Below are positions 47,056 to 61,617 of a stretch of DNA of 64,000 nucleotides, piece by piece. The notes below the pieces were generated by a model that was not told where the DNA came from, did no database searches, and saw only the letters and a list, made by a program, of their open reading frames with translations. The translations under genes and the position numbers were made by a program. Position 1 is the stretch's first letter; each line of letters begins with the position of its first letter. The stretch lies in assembly GCA_013398955.1 (NCBI GenBank), contig VWPU01003045.1, forward strand, positions 1 through 64,000, in the 5' to 3' direction. The stretch comes from Callaeas wilsoni. Its lineage: Eukaryota; Chordata; Aves; Passeriformes; Callaeidae.

Positions 47056-48550
47056 AGTGCTGCCGGCTGCCCCTCGCCCGTGCCCAATCCCACAGCACAG
47101 CTTTTGGATGCAGTGCCCAAACCAAACCCAAATATGCAAACCCAGCTGCAGGAAGGTGGTGCAGGTGCCTTTATTGTCAGCCACCAAAGAAAGATTTGGG
47201 GTTTATTCTGTGACGGAAAGGCCTCAGGTGCTATGGAAGTTGACCCTGGAGCTGGGCTCTACACAAAGAGCTACAAGCAGAAGCAAATTGTTTTGCACAG
47301 GGCTTGTAGGGTTGCTGGGCAGACATGAGGAGCAGGTGAACATTTTCCATGCTTTCTGCTGCCTCCAAGGGAAAGGAGAAGCTGTGGTGACTTAAGTTGG
47401 CCGTGGGCAGCTGAGAGGCTCCATATCTGTGTTTAGCAAGGTACATAAAATCCAGGGATGTATGCAGCCCCATTGTTTTCTGTGCTCCTGCACAGAAAAG
47501 CTCATTAGACAGAGGAGTCAGTGGCGGTGGAGCTGCGAGAGCCACCATTTCCTGCTTTCCCAGGAGAAGGGCGGCTGGGACAGGAGCACATCCACTGTGG
47601 CCAGGCAGGGATCCTGCCTGTGCGCTGGGCATCTCTTGCAGAAAGCAAAGAATTGCTGAGGGGCTTGATACCTATCAGGAAACGAGGAAAGGTACTGCCA
47701 AAGATGTCTTTAGCTCTGTTTCTGGCACATTTATGAAACGTCAAATACCTGGACAGTGGTAGCTGGCCCAATAGCCTGACGTCTCAGCTAAAAAAACCCC
47801 AGTCTGTCTTTCTGGAGCTATCATTCTCTGACATGGGGGTCTGTTCCTTTATTTTCACTCCCCTCTGCTTCAAGGCTAATCAGCAGAGCTTGCAAACCAA
47901 TAACAGATTGGTTAAAAATCAGCTTTATATGCAAAGCCTAAAATAAAACATCTGTATATATCCCAGAAGCCTTCACAACCTCCTGTTTTATTAGTATCTC
48001 TAAAATAACTTTTCTTTCCTGACTCTAATTCCAGCTAGAAGCACTCTGATAATCCTCATAGGACTGTTATGTGTATTTCCAATTAAGCAATTTATAAGCA
48101 CTGGCTGTGAGGAGCTTTTTGTTCTTAAGGAAATTATTTCTTCATTAAGAGTAAAACAAGCCTTTTTTTATCCCTGCTTAATATGAAAGCCCTTGTGTCC
48201 CCTTCACATATGTTTTAAGTATTGAGCTGTGTAGAAGGAGATTAATCATTTTGTACCCCAACAAGCAGGGAAGACACAGCAGCTGGGTCAGTCGCTCAGG
48301 GAATAGGCTTTTCAGTGTTTGTTTTCAGAGAGAAGTAGAAGTCAGACAGACAGACACTTGCTTTCAAGCTACTTGCCTTTGCCAGAGGCAACCCACACAA
48401 TCATGAGCCCTTCTGGAGTCTGAGTCATGAAGAACTGCGGCAGATAAAATGAAGACAGTCAAGAGGAAAAAAAAACCAACCCATTCATGCCCAGCTAATG
48501 AGTAGAAGTTCCAAATTGCCTCTTGTTTTGCAGGCTGTGTACCTTAATTA
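47056..48550. other. Stretch with no recognised gene
   Basis: Several overlapping open frames of 70-136 codons occur on both strands without recognisable domains. No repeats were identified. Confidence 0.4.
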
Positions 48551-48552
48551 GA

Positions 48553-48615
48553 TGAATCACAGAATACTGAGGGTGGAAAACACAGGCCGGAGAGCTCATA
48601 AGAGTCCACTTCATT
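48553..48615 (-). mobile_element. Probable CR1 LINE 3' stub
   Basis: 'gaatcacagaatactgagggtggaaaacacaggccggagagctcataagagtcca' resembles the CR1 3' end in reverse orientation (octamer remnant, then 'ggttggaaaagacctctggagatcat..agtcca'). Only about 60 bp match and divergence is high. Confidence 0.4.
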
Positions 48616-51600
48616 CTTTCACACTGGCAGCATTATTTACCTCCCTGACAGGGAAGAATGTGCCTCCATTTTCCTGGACTGTCATGAGGCATGGGCAAAC
48701 ATGGAAAATGAAGAGCAGAAAGGATGGATGACTGAGTTTAGCTTGTATAGTAGCACAAGCATCCTATTCCTATTTTTGTCCCCAGGCCCAGCCATTTACA
48801 CTTTTTATAAGGGCACTTACAAGCCTGCGTTCTGGTCAAGGGCAGCCCCATGACCAAACAGCATGAGTTGCACTGAGCACCAACATGGGGGACCTTCAAA
48901 GTGGGGGCACACTTGCTAATATCAGGAATGAACTCACCAGAAAGCTTCTGATGTGGTAACAGAAGGCATTTTGAGCCTTGAGTGCTCGTGGGGCTCTGGA
49001 AAGAAACCCCATGTAAGTGTCGTAAGTAAACTGCATTCCATTTTTCTCTAAGCCCAGCTAGAAGGAGACAGCCTAATAATGCGATAGCTCCTGAATGTTT
49101 AAGATTAATATCTCGTATCTGTTTACAGTCACAATTGTAGAGAAATGGAGGAACTGACAACAAATGGAATTACCGCAGTAGTAAAGAGCTAATCGGTAGA
49201 AATAGGTAAGAGATCGAGATGCTGCAGCAGGTAAGCCTGTGCCAATGCTTGACTTGCACAGGGTCAGTGGGAAATGTATTGCAGCAGCACCAGCAGCCCC
49301 CTGTATTTTTCCCAGGAATGGGTGCATAAAATGGCTGATGAATGAAGCTAGAAGTGGTGAATTCAACTGCACAGTTCAATGTAGAGATTGTATCATTCAG
49401 TGAAGAAATGATGAGTTTAGAATGATCTTAAAACCTTGAAGTTTCTCTCTCAGTCTCTGCATTTCATGCCATGCTCAGTAATTCCATGTTATGGAATGGA
49501 TTTTATTTAGCAGCACAAGGAAGAAATGCCTCGCTGCAGTTCCCTCAGAAAACCCACTGGCACTGTGGATTTTGGTTATTCCGCTTTCGTGATGTCACTC
49601 GCTGTCTTAGAGGGAAATAGGTTTTGAAGAGGTATTTGAAGAAAGATAGGGTAATATGTGACATTGTGCATTGGCTCCTGAGACAGAGACAGCTCTACTG
49701 GCACACGGAGAGTCATTGATCTGCCAGGGCAAAAAAAAAGTCACTTATGCCATGGCAGCATGAGAGAAAGGAAGAGGACAGAGTGACAAACAAGTCGTAC
49801 TTGGTGCTCAGAGTCAGCACTGTTGTCAGAATGGAGGGAAGAACAGTAAAAGAAATGTCAGAAACAGACAAGCAGGTTGATAAAGGCACTGCAGGCAGCA
49901 GAATTGTGCAGAAAATAATGCTGTAGGGAGAAATGGAGGATGAGGAGGGAAAAATAAGTGTTGATGATACCAACATTATTCAGGGCATGAGGTCAGTCTG
50001 GAGGCTGTGTTTTGGATTGGCTGCAGTCTCAGGGAGGCCAGAAAAAGAGATAATGTCAGGCAGAAGATGAAGTGCTCAAGGGCATGATCTGTCCTGAGTC
50101 TTAGAAACATTGCAGAAGGAAAATCATTTGTGTTTAGGTATAGCCTAATGTACAAAAGAGTGTTGTGAGCAATCAGAGCTGTCTGGCTACTTCACCTGAA
50201 GGAAAAGGGATATGGCAGCATCTCAGTAATAAAAACTGAGAGAGCAAGAGGAGGCAGTCAAAGAGAAAGATCAGGATTTAATTTGCTCAGTGTTCAGTCA
50301 CCAAGAGACATGGGGGTGGCAATATTGCCAAAGCAAAACTGAGTTGAGGAAAATAGATTAGAAGCAGTGAGTCAGATGTGTGAGCTCATGGTTGCACAGC
50401 TGATATTTGAAATTGCCGGAAGAGTGAGGATCATAGGAACCTTCACAGGGACTTTTCTTCCTGGGTTTTACAGATCAGATCCCATCAAAACACACACAGT
50501 TCGACAACTCTTAGTCACCACAAACCTGCAAGAACACGTCAGAGCCAGAGAAGGGAAAGGAAGAGCAGTGGCCAGATATGGAGCTGCAGGAATATTCCTT
50601 GGATAGAGGTAGAAATTTTAGAGAAAATCATTCTCAAATTTAGATCCTCACTGAAGACCTCAGCCCCCAGGAGAATCTTTTGTGAGTAAAGGTTTAGGAC
50701 TTGTGCATCAGCTGCTGTAAAGTCCCTTTTGTGGCCATTCCAGGCAGTACCAAACTGGATGATCCGTAACAACACATGGACCATGGAGGCACGAGTCATA
50801 TTTCTGTCTATGACTGCACGCAGTAAAATAATTTTGTTTAACCAGCTTATCTTTGTTTGCTTTCCACCAATACACTGTAATTTCTTTTGGTATCCAAATG
50901 CATTTTTCTCTCCTTACTTGAACTTTTACGAAAAGGGAACCACTTTGCAACAGCTCCTTGATTTTTACATACCTGCCTTAGCGACTGTGATAGCAACATG
51001 CTCCTGTATTGCTCTAGAAAGTAGCTTTACATGCACTGTTTCATCGAGTCCTTAATTCTTCCATTGGGGCACTAAATCTGGACTAAGCTGAAATACTAGG
51101 ACAATAATTCTTAATCCACTGTGGAACATTAACTGAGTGTTAAGACAGCGATTTGCTGTACATTATGAACGTGTCTCCATTTCGTTTCCTCTCTGGAGAT
51201 GCTGATTCACTGATGGAGTGATGTTCTTCCAGGCAAGAAAAGATTAAGTAGAGACAACAGACTCAGAAGTAATAAATAAGGCTGTAGAACAAAACTGCCT
51301 AATATTATATTATTTTAGAAGCCATATATAATCATGTCATCAGAGATGCGCTGTGATGCAGACACAAGAGGGAGCAGAGTTAAGGTGGTGCCTCTAATCT
51401 TATACCGTGCTAGTTCAGGAGGTTACAGAGTTTATAACTGTATATTTTATGTTGCATCAATCCAGCCCTGGGAAGGAGGTTTGCATCTATTTAGCCACAG
51501 CAGTGTGTCCTCCTGGTTTCCATCAGAGTCAAAGTGTTCTTCAAAGGAATGTGAGCAGTATTTCCCCTGCCTCCCACGTGCAAACCCAAGGTGCTGGAGA

Positions 51601-54600
51601 AACGGCGGGTCCTGCAGACCCTGAGATCAATGAATGGCATGTGCAGCACAAAGGAACCAAGTTTGCTGCTCCCTCCTTCTGTGTGCAGTATGTGCTCCCA
51701 CTGTCCCTCACTAGTGCCCTACTGCAAGGGAGGCTGTGTGGCTGAAATTCTGGAGACGAGTCTGGATAGTGCCTCTCCAACACAGACAGAGCACAGGCTG
51801 GGATCACGGGCAGCCTGCTGGAATTGTCACATCACCCTGTCTGAAGGGACCATCTTCAAAACCACACAGCAGCAATTGATCAAAGACAAAGTTGTTGCTC
51901 TTTTCTTTTGTTTCTGTGAGTCTCCTGTCCAGAAGGCACCTGGGCTGATGTCGCTGTCCTGACTGCTCTTCATACTGATGCTGGGAGCTTACCAGACTGC
52001 ACCTCCTCAAGTTTGGGACAGGCAGCACATAGGGAATATTGGGCATAGGCAGAAGGAAGGGGCTCACTGGACTCCATTCCTGCTTTTTTTTTTTTTTTTT
52101 TTGGTAATGGCCGAATGGTAGACATTCCAGCAGGGCCAAAAATCAGTCCATGTAAGTTGTGAAAATTAGGCAGTTGCAAAGGTAAATTTTGACTGTAACT
52201 GTAAATGTAAACTGTAAATTCTCCTCTGTGTGGATCGAGGTACAGAAAAGAATCTGAGGTTGCTTGTTCATTAGAAGAAGCCACATTGCTATAGGACTTA
52301 ACAAAGCAGCATGTTTCTTTTCTCCTGAGCAAACCAATGTCAGAATGCTGGTTGGTCACTGCTTGCAGGTCTTTACTGGGAATCCGTTTCACCTAATCTA
52401 GGCTTGCTGAAGATGTCTGAAGAGAGGGCTTGATCTTTTATTCCTGAGCAAAATCAGGTGTGCAGAGTGCCCCATTTGTTTTTGATGGTGCATTGTGTAG
52501 CTGTGAGAGTCCAAACCTCTAGGCACGCTCTGGAAACTGACCCTGCTCTCTCCTGTCGGTCAGGGTGTTCTCCCAGGCCTGGAGCTTGTGCCTCTAATGC
52601 CCAGCTCTTCTCTCACTGTAGGAAGGGAAGGATGCCTGTACTCGTGGTTATAGTGCTCTGTTAGCTCTCACTTCATGCTCTGGGGAACTTCAGTGTTTCA
52701 CAGCAGAGTCAGAGATGACATTCTTAGCACATTCTTTTCATTTCTTTCCCCTGGCATAGCAATTACTATTCTACACAGTGCTGCCTCATGTGGTTCTTTA
52801 CAATTTATTTTTAAGGTTTCCCCAAAAACTTGCCTAGTAAGAGTTTTTGCATAATTGCTTCTCAAGATTTGCATTTCAAAATTTCAACACAGTATTAGCT
52901 CTTGGAGCTGGCTGCAGGCTTACGTTACCTCCCACTAGGTTAATCCACACAGCTCTCCACTGAATGATCTAAACACAGGAATATGCATTGCTTTTTGCTT
53001 CTGTTCTCAGAACAGCATTGTTCTTTCTTGGCCACTTCATTTTTTTTTTTACCTATACCCAATTCAATTGCTTCTGCAATAGGCCTTAAAACTTTCCTGG
53101 TGGAAGGGGGCTGCAGTATCTGTCAGAAGAAGCTTTTGGTGTATTTTTGTAAGCTTGTCAGATTCTCCAAGTTTTGCAACCTTGAGTTAGGCCTGGCTGA
53201 TTTTTGACTGATGGCATCAGAGAGGTAGTTCTCTTTTTCCTTCCTTGTTAATCATATGCTTTAAATTATCATCAGTGATGGGTTTATGTTCCGCCTTACA
53301 GGTTTACAGAGTTTCAGGACCAGTTATATCACTGGATTCAAAGGAAATGATGACAGACTGAACTGTATTTGCTTTCCAAAATCTAGCTTTAAAGTTTCCC
53401 TCTGGGCTGGAACTCACTAATTTTAATTCATTTCTGTATGGCACTGATTTAAGTAATTTTTTCACTCCTCTCCTCAGAGAAATTATTCTCTACCTATTTG
53501 TAAAGGTTCCTTAATAGTCTGTCTTCATGTTGCTTTGGGTCATTTCAAAATTCTCCTATTTCTAACTGTTGTTCCTCTTATGATGCTTGGACCCTTGCAT
53601 GCAATTTAAAAACATCTTCTGTCATTTTTACCTTTGCAGTTGTTACTTTGCCATGCTAGTTCTTTTTGATCTTTTCTCGCTAGCTCCAAAAGTTCTTTTT
53701 TTTTTTAATTTGGCATATAATGTTCTTCAAGTTCAAGCTCTTGTGATCGTATCTGCTCCTATCTGCCAGCATCCATAACCTCTTCCTTAGAAATAGTTCT
53801 TAGCACTTTGCCAAGATGTCCTGATAAGAACAAAGCGGGGAAAAGTGCAGTTTCTAACAACATTTATTGAATCCTCCAAGTAATGATCCTCGGCTTCGTC
53901 TCCTGATAAAATGTGCTTGATATGGTGTCTTTTTGGTCTCCTGCTATGGGTATAAAAATCACCTTCCTACTTATTCTTTTGATGTAATTTTAAACGCTGT
54001 GGTTCCAAACTGGAAGTTTGACTGCCTGCTTGACAAGTTTAACAAGCTGAGCACCACCGGCCTATTTCTTTGATGATAAATGGAATGGGAAGTAAGCAGG
54101 GAATAAGCTACAGGTGCACCATCTCCCTGGTGACCACAGCCATTCTTTGGGGTTATGAGCCTGTTTGAACCTCTCTCTGCCTGTGAACAAACTGGTAAGG
54201 CAGTAAACAAGTTAGTAAACACCTAGTAAACTCCTGGCAAGACACAGCTAAACTCATGCAGCCTCCAAAACAAGGTGTCTGCATCCAAACTGCCTATTGG
54301 GAATAATCCGCAGCCTTTGTCAGCCCCCAAACCATGCACAGGCATTGTCTGGAGGAACATTTGCTGACCCACACCAGAGCCAGGGCTGTGCTGGCAGCCT
54401 CCCAGCACAGAAACTTCATGTTCCAAATCTGTGTCCAGGCCTAGATTCCGTATCCTTTGAATAAGGTGTATATTGTGCTTTGTTCCTTAACTTTTCTCTG
54501 GTGTCACTCTTGGAGTCAAGGAAGAGGTTCAAGATGCCTCTCCCACGCTTCCTGCTCTGGGAATGATGGTAAGGGGTGTTTCCATTACTGCCATGAGATG

Positions 54601-56600
54601 TGATTATGCTTTTCGGTACTGTCATGGAAGGCTGACAATGCAGTGGTGTCTAAAATGTTTTATAACACTGTCTTTCTAGGCACCCTTTCCTGCAGCTTAT
54701 GTCAGCCACACTTCGTTAAATTTTATCTGAAGTTGTTCAATCACACATAAAAATTAGTGTATGGCAATTATGTTGGCCTGGTTAAAAATCTTACAATACT
54801 GTGGCTTGGAATGCTTACTTTTTCCAGGCTTCATAGAAATGGCATTTTTGGTATCAAGTAAGCCCCTTTCACTGTCTCCAGGAAAACCTACCTCGGCCAA
54901 ATCATAAACTCTGACTAATTTTTATTTGAACACCCTCAGCAGAAGCTTGTTCTCTTGGCAGCTGAATTCCTGGCTGTGGCATCTGCAGTGAGCACCCTCC
55001 AGCTTCTCCCTGCCAGGTCATCAGCCTGTGTGCAGCTCCATCCTGCAACCCGGGGCTGGCACCTTCTCCTGTGGAGAGTGGAGCACTGCAGGGTGCGGCT
55101 GTGGGGAGCAGAGCCAGCAGGAGCCAAATTGGACACTTGGACTTAATCTTACAGGGAGGAAGGAGCTGTGAGGAAGGGGAGTAAGCAGAGAGAAAGCAGA
55201 ACCAGCATCTGTACAGCTCCTTAAGTCTGTTCTTTCTCATCCAACACTGAAACAATCCAAGGCTTTCTTGAGCCTCCACGTTTGTTTGTTGGCAAGTATC
55301 TGTATCATCTGGTGATGAAGGATGTATCCTACATCCCTTGAATTTGTTGATTGAGTTTCTACCTCATGTAACTGATCCCTATGGATGATAACAGACATCT
55401 ACTGCTACCAATTACTTACTAGCACATGTGGTAGAGATCTGTACTTCAGACCTAATAGGTTTCAGTTCCATTTGGAGGTCACTAGGGTTTCATATAATAT
55501 CATTTATTTTCAATTAATGTGGGAAGTGACTTAGTAATTCCAGTAAATGACTAGGTACTTAAAGTAAACCTGTCTGGAAATACAAATTTCTGTCCAGCTG
55601 GAAATTTTAACAATTGACATTTTACTTGAGACAACACAGAAAAGAAGTTACTCTATGTTTGTGGTAGAACATTAAAACAAATGCCTTTCTAATTTTTCTC
55701 TGTGAGTTATGTCCTCAAAGGGTTAACATGAAGAAAATGAGGTGATCAAAGATTTTATGGAAGGATGACTTTGATCTCATAGACGGTGTAAGGCAGACTT
55801 AATCCAAAATTAACATCCTATATCGGTTAATTAAAGGAAACAAATGCAAGAAAGCTTGTTCTACTCTTGAACAGCTCATTTAGCTTGTCTTTAATGCAAA
55901 TTGTCAATGAGGTTCCTGTCATGAAAATAAATCTCATTAAAAGTACATCACTTGTTCACACACATGTAAATCAAGGAAAGAGTGTGCTCCTACCAGATGA
56001 AATTGATGTTACCCAGCTGTAGAGCGAAAGGTGATGTGGGTTTCAAAATGCAGTCACTCTTGCATTTGTCTGGGTTTATGTTTTCCAAAAGATCTTTCTA
56101 TTTCACTCAGTGGGCTATTAGAGTCCTTAATGAATGTGGAATAATGGGCGGCTGCGAACTGATGACTAAAGGGCAGACTTGGAGCAACAAGGGCTTGAAA
56201 CCCACATTTCCTCTTTACTAGTGGACTCATATTGCCAAAGTTCATGTGTCCTTAGGCTACAACTTCCTTGAGATTTTCTATAACTTTCCGTTGAATAGAA
56301 GTTCAGATAAAATGAAACTGTGAAAGCAAATACTATTTGAAACTGTATAAAAGTGTAAAAAATTATATTGGGCTTATAAATCATGACATCATGTTATTAT
56401 TATTCTCTTGGAGCAGTTTATGGAGCAGTAAAGCTAGAATTCTGTACAGAGATGAAAGTCAATATCTATCTCCATCTCTACACCAACATTAGTGGGAAAT
56501 ATTACCAGACATTGCAAGCTAGGAAGAAAATAAGAAGAATATTAACTACAGCCTATTTTCCATATTATAGTCCCATATTACAAAACAAACAAGTATGTAG
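48616..56600. other. Long stretch with no recognised gene
   Basis: A poly(T) run of 19 lies at 52,084-52,102, with shorter T runs near 53,039 and 53,697. The part from about 53,000 to 53,860 is T-rich on the plus strand and could be an unrecognisable old repeat. Open frames up to 140 codons lack domain features. No RNA genes were noticed. Confidence 0.4.
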
Positions 56601-56637
56601 TCCTTCTTTGTATACTTACAGATCTTCCTCTCCACAG

Positions 56638-56741
56638 AGCACTGAAGAGGCAGAGATTCCTGAATGTTTGGCGGGATGAGGCCTGACAATTGCATCCTCA
56701 AGGATACCTCGAGAGGCAGTGATCTCCGCCCGCACTGTAAG
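56638..56741 (+). CDS. Candidate exon with start codon, two-exon ORF part 1 (hypothetical)
   Basis: The acceptor ttcctctccacag (AG at 56,636-56,637) and strong donor TGTAAG|GTGAGA bound 104 bp. An ATG at 56,664, or a second in-frame ATG at 56,676, opens a frame to the donor in phase 0. It gives a short peptide with two cysteines and a basic character (ends LRPHCK). The frame continues in the candidate exon at 56,906. The same DNA on the minus strand also forms an open exon-like unit (56,734 down to 56,620) with its own splice signals. Strand is therefore uncertain, and so is whether either is real. Confidence 0.18.
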
Positions 56742-56905
56742 GTGAGAAACTCTACTACAACACATTTGTATGGGAAGCGGGCATAGAAAGAATTCTAATG
56801 TTTTCATTGTGTTTTAAAATATATGTGTGAAGGTCACAGCAAAGCTTTTGTTTCATATTTATGGTCCCAAAGGCGTTATCCATTCATTCTGCATATACTT
56901 TCCAG

Positions 56906-56966
56906 GGTGAGGTTACAGCTTGGTCACCTCAGGGAACCTCGGGTCAGGCCCTTGACCAGAAAGAGA
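56906..56966 (+). CDS. Candidate exon, two-exon ORF part 2 (hypothetical)
   Basis: The acceptor gcatatactttccag (AG at 56,904-56,905) and donor AGAGA|GTAAGA bound 61 bp. In phase 0 they read on from the exon at 56,638 as GEVTAWSPQGTSGQALDQKE and leave in phase 1. A 21-bp micro-exon-like unit at 57,087-57,107 (ttttccag / GATG|GTGAGT) would fit that phase. No family is recognised. Confidence 0.17.
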
Positions 56967-57107
56967 GTAAGATACAAAGTAGACTGTTTAGCACATTCAG
57001 TTCTGTTCGGTGTCTGGTACGGCCAGGAGGTGGCAGAGCAAGTCTAATTTACCACGTCTGAATGGCAGGCTCAGGGTATTTTCCAGTCTTGACGCTGTGG
57101 AAAGATG

Positions 57108-60100
57108 GTGAGTTCCTGCAGTTCTCCCATTTGCACCGTTTAGTGTCAACTGCCTGCACACCACTCACAGCATTTGCAAGGCTATAAAGAGGCTTCCAGC
57201 AAGCTTGCAGAGCTCTCTAGGAAATGATGGCTGGTATTATTTTTCCTCTTTTTTTTTTCTTTTCTTTCTCCTTTTTAATTATAATTTTGCACTGCTGACT
57301 CAACTCTGCTGTTCACTGGCAGTTTGGGCAACACATCCTTTCAGAGGCAAGAATGAGTCTTCCTTGTGTGCATGTCCTTGCCAGCAAATGACACTGACCC
57401 TGCCCACAACGGCACAGGATAAAAGGACATTGTTCAAGCAAGGGCCTGACAAAGTAATGATTTAGAAATATGTAATGCATAATTCTGCATAACTGTTAAT
57501 ACAGCTGCTCTCTCCTTTCTCTTCTTCTTACTCCTCCACGTGGTAAGTGACCCATGTGATAAGCAGAGAGAAAGCATCTGAGAGGGCAGAGCAGATGAAC
57601 CGAGGGGAAAAGCAAATAGAGAGTGACAAACTGGCCAGTATCAGCTAGGGTACTTTTTGAATCAACTTCAGCTGCAGTCAGCTCTGGGTTGGGTCAGCAG
57701 ATGATGGGGTTACTAGAGGAAAAAAAACAGATGTTGCACCAAAGTGCTGCCAATAATTTTGTAATCTAAACTGTGTCTGCTTGTAAATTACTCTATTAAA
57801 AAAGCAATAGGCTTCAGCGAAACCTGTCTTTTTCCCAAGAGCTACTGATGCTGGTTAGTAACAAATGCCCAAAGTTTATTAACAGAAAGCAACCCCAAAA
57901 TCTCTTTGTGTTAGGTTTAGTGGGCTGCAGCAACCCCAGGATAGATATTGGTGCCTTCACAAAAGAAGGCATTTACTGCCTTCTGCCTCTCAGGCAGATT
58001 TTCTGTATGTCTGTTTCCCTGGAGCAGCTGTGAGAGGGGAGGTAGAAGAAGGGCAAGAGGAGAGGGTAGTAAGCATTTGATCACCTTTGAGAAAACACAG
58101 GACCACTTTGGGTCTTGCTGTTTTAAGGGACTCAAAAGCCTGAGAGATAGCAATGGAAATAGAGAAGAAGCTCCTTCAGTTAGGACTGCAGGAGAAATAG
58201 ATGATGCAGAGGTTTTTGAGCACAGGGTCAGACACAAAGTCAAGAGAACCATGCATGAAGGAGACAGGAAGCAAGGAGAGGTGAACAGAGGATTCTTTGC
58301 ACTGAAAGTACAGGAGTTATTATGCTCTAAATTCTGCATTTATTGTCTGCTGGCTTCAAAGCAGCAATGTACGATAGAATCTGACCCTAAATGGATGTAG
58401 TTGTCAGAATCAACAATAGGAAGCACAGATAGAAAGAGATTTGATATCTTCTCTACAATCCTGCCTCTGGTAATAGTTACTGCTAGAACTCAGAGCTCCC
58501 TCAGAGGAGGGAGGGAAACTGTATTTCTTCCAATACCGCTGCTAACAGTTCTGTTGTTTTTAAAATTCTAAGAAAGGACCAACTATATAGCTGGGAAGAA
58601 ATCACACAAAAAACTCCAACACTGCTATTCTCCAGGCGTTTTGCCCAACCTTATGACCATTTTAGCCAAGTTCAGATAAGATCTATGCCCTGAACACTAA
58701 TGCAGACAGTGCCCCCAGACAGATAGACTCAGGTCTGGACAGAACTGCTTGGGTAAGAGAAAAGGTCACCCACCATGGCCTATGTGGCCCCTGACTGCTC
58801 TGCTAATACCAGATGCAGAGATGGCATCTGGAACACCAACTTATGGCCACAGGCAACTGAAATGAGAGCAATTAGCACAAGCAGACGGACAGACTATGGA
58901 GATCCTTGTAAGTTCCAATTTCTCCTCCCCAGGCTGGAGCTGAACAGGCATGTACCACTGAAAAGCTACATATCCTGTTGTTCCTTCTCTCAGTTTTGTA
59001 AATAGCTCTGTGCATGTTACTGCAAGTCCTTTCATATCACATCTAGGGCTGTGGCTGCCATGCATTTCTTTAAGCATCCAGGTCCAAATCTCGCATCTAA
59101 AACAATGGTGTTTGGATAGGAAATGCTATTTTGATCCTCCTCTTTTTTTAGTTGCCCTGGCCTTGAGGATGATGGCTTAGAATAGCTGAAATATTTAAAA
59201 ACTCCACCAAACGCTGTGCTGACAAAACAGCGATTTGTATGTGCTCTGTACTTCTGGCTAATCTCAGCACAGAGTTCAGATGCTGAATGAATCTTCTTTT
59301 CTCTCATCATTCAGTGTATTAACTCGAGGTCATGCTCCACTGACACTTGCAAACAGCACCCGCCTCTGTCAGTCACAGCCACGCATAGAAGGAGCCTGAA
59401 AGGAATTAACTCAGTCTAATAAACATCCCTGGCTTGCACACAGCCCCTCAGGATGGGAGCGATAGCGTCGTGACTGATGGCAAACTCTTGGAGGAGGGAA
59501 TAGAGGTTAGCCTACAGAAATGGAAATGCTCCCATTTGCAATGGTATCACAAATGCATAACGTCACAGATATTTCACTTATGGCTTGTTTTCAGACATCT
59601 ACAAAATCCAGTAGTTGTGGCAAAGCCAGCTGCCTTTGTTGTCTGTGGTTACAGTTAAAAGAGACCAAATGACACTTTGCAGCCCTGTGATCTGAAGCAC
59701 AGTGCTCTGAATCACTTCAGGAGAAAGAGGCAGTGACAGGATTTAGTTCAAAGCTGTAAGAAAATGGAGAGAGCAGACCAATAATTCCAGCAGTAAAAGA
59801 ACTTTATTTCTTAAAGGAAAATTAATTCAGCAGCAATAAATAAAGGTGCTGTTCACAAGAAAAACCTCATATTGCCGATGTGCAACATCACATAAATGTG
59901 AGGTTAGGAGATGTGAGAACATCTGTGCGACTGTTATCTAAGGGCAGATCAATTCTTCTCCTTTCCTCTTTCTTTCTTTCCCATTTCATTCCAGAAACTT
60001 CAGGAGACTTCTTCCTCTGGTGCCAAACTAGTTATTTTGGGAGTGGGAGAAATAATTTATATTCCTATCCCAGAATCACCAGGTACTTCACTGAAAGTTT

Positions 60101-61617
60101 GATAAGGCCTTACTGTGTATCTGCTGTAGGGAAATAGTTGTTTGCATTTTGTGCTCCAACAACAAACTGAGGGTTTGGGAAGAGCTACTGAAGATCCCCA
60201 TAGGCAATAGTCCAGCCTAGGATAGGAACTCAGTACTTCTACCTTTTGTAGTCTTCTCCCTGAGTAATGCTTTCTCACTAATGAGAAAATCTGTCCAGGG
60301 CAAAAAGGTTAGGAGTATTCCAACCCTAACAAGAACATTTGGATGCTCTGGCTTGTTTTGCCTCCTTTTATGCCCACAATATGTTTACTGGGGTGGTTGG
60401 AAGGAAGTGACCAACTCTTCTGTGTTATTAATGTTACTTATTTGTCGATAAGACTATCAAGAACTGTCTTAGAAGAATATTAAAGCTGAGTCATATACCA
60501 ATAAAAACAGACAAATTCACTCTGGCAGCTGCAATAGTGAATTTAGCTTACTTTTGCTGTGCCTCAGCAGTGTGGCATATGGTTCTATGGTGATTTCATT
60601 TCATTTCAGAGTTTCTTTTTGACATAAGATGAAGTCTAATAACGTCTCAAATGGAGTTACAGGAAGAGCAAAGACAACTCTTTTTATTATAAACAAGGAA
60701 CTCTGTGCATCTTCCTGCCACATGTAAAGACACCTATGACTCTTGCTAGAGAAGTGAACAGTTGTTCTAAACATCTAAATTCGATCTGTGCGAAGACCTC
60801 TGCACAGGTCTGTGCATCTCTAATGTGCACAGGCAAGCAAGCAGTGGTTGAAGCAGAGGTTGTGTGTGGATCTCCTCCTGACTCTGTTTTGATCAAAAGT
60901 GCAGGGTGTGAAAAGCACTGGTGTTGCCTCAATTCTCCTATTCATTCAGCAAGATACAACCTATGATTGATAACTATGAGATTTCAAAGTGAAAAGTGAC
61001 ATGTTAAGCAGGCGATAGGATATTTACTGACTGAAATCACGAGTTAGAAGATTATCTTTTCCTTTTGAGAAAAATATGCCAATTGTTAAGGCTACCAACA
61101 GCAAAAAAACAAGGGTGATTTTTAGCAGCCAGAATGCAAAATATTAAATGGCACAGTATTCCTATGGATCCTGGAAATGAGGATGTTGGTTGTTTTGGTA
61201 AGAGCACAATACTGACTCTCTGACTATGATTAAGTTGCTATTGCTCAGCTGGGGTGTTGTTCACAGTAATCTGGGTCTTGCTCATGCTGACTCACGTCTC
61301 CTGCGTTCTCAGCAGGGATTTGTGTTTCTTACCATTCCAGCCTCCAAGGTACTGAGCCTCCTGTATCTTGATGTGTGTGGGAGGCCTGGGATCAAACATC
61401 AGGGAGCAGGAGCAGTCACTGCCAGAGTTTCCTGATGTGAAGATGTCAGACAATGCCCAGGTCTTGGGATCCAGCACGGATTTTTCCTCTTGAGGGGAGG
61501 GCAATGAGACGAAGCCAGAATGTGAGTCAGAAAGGTACAACATTGTACTTGGAGAAGGATGGCCTTTTCAGTTAGTTTCATTGTTTTATTTAACTGCCCT
61601 GCATCCTATTTTATGTA
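57108..61617. other. Stretch with no recognised gene
   Basis: An ATG in an excellent Kozak context (cccaccATGG) at 58,775 opens a 76-codon frame with a donor-like GTAAGT near 58,909, but its product has no recognisable feature. A strong acceptor-like tract ends near 59,997. T-rich runs occur near 57,250. Nothing can be called with confidence. Confidence 0.35.
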
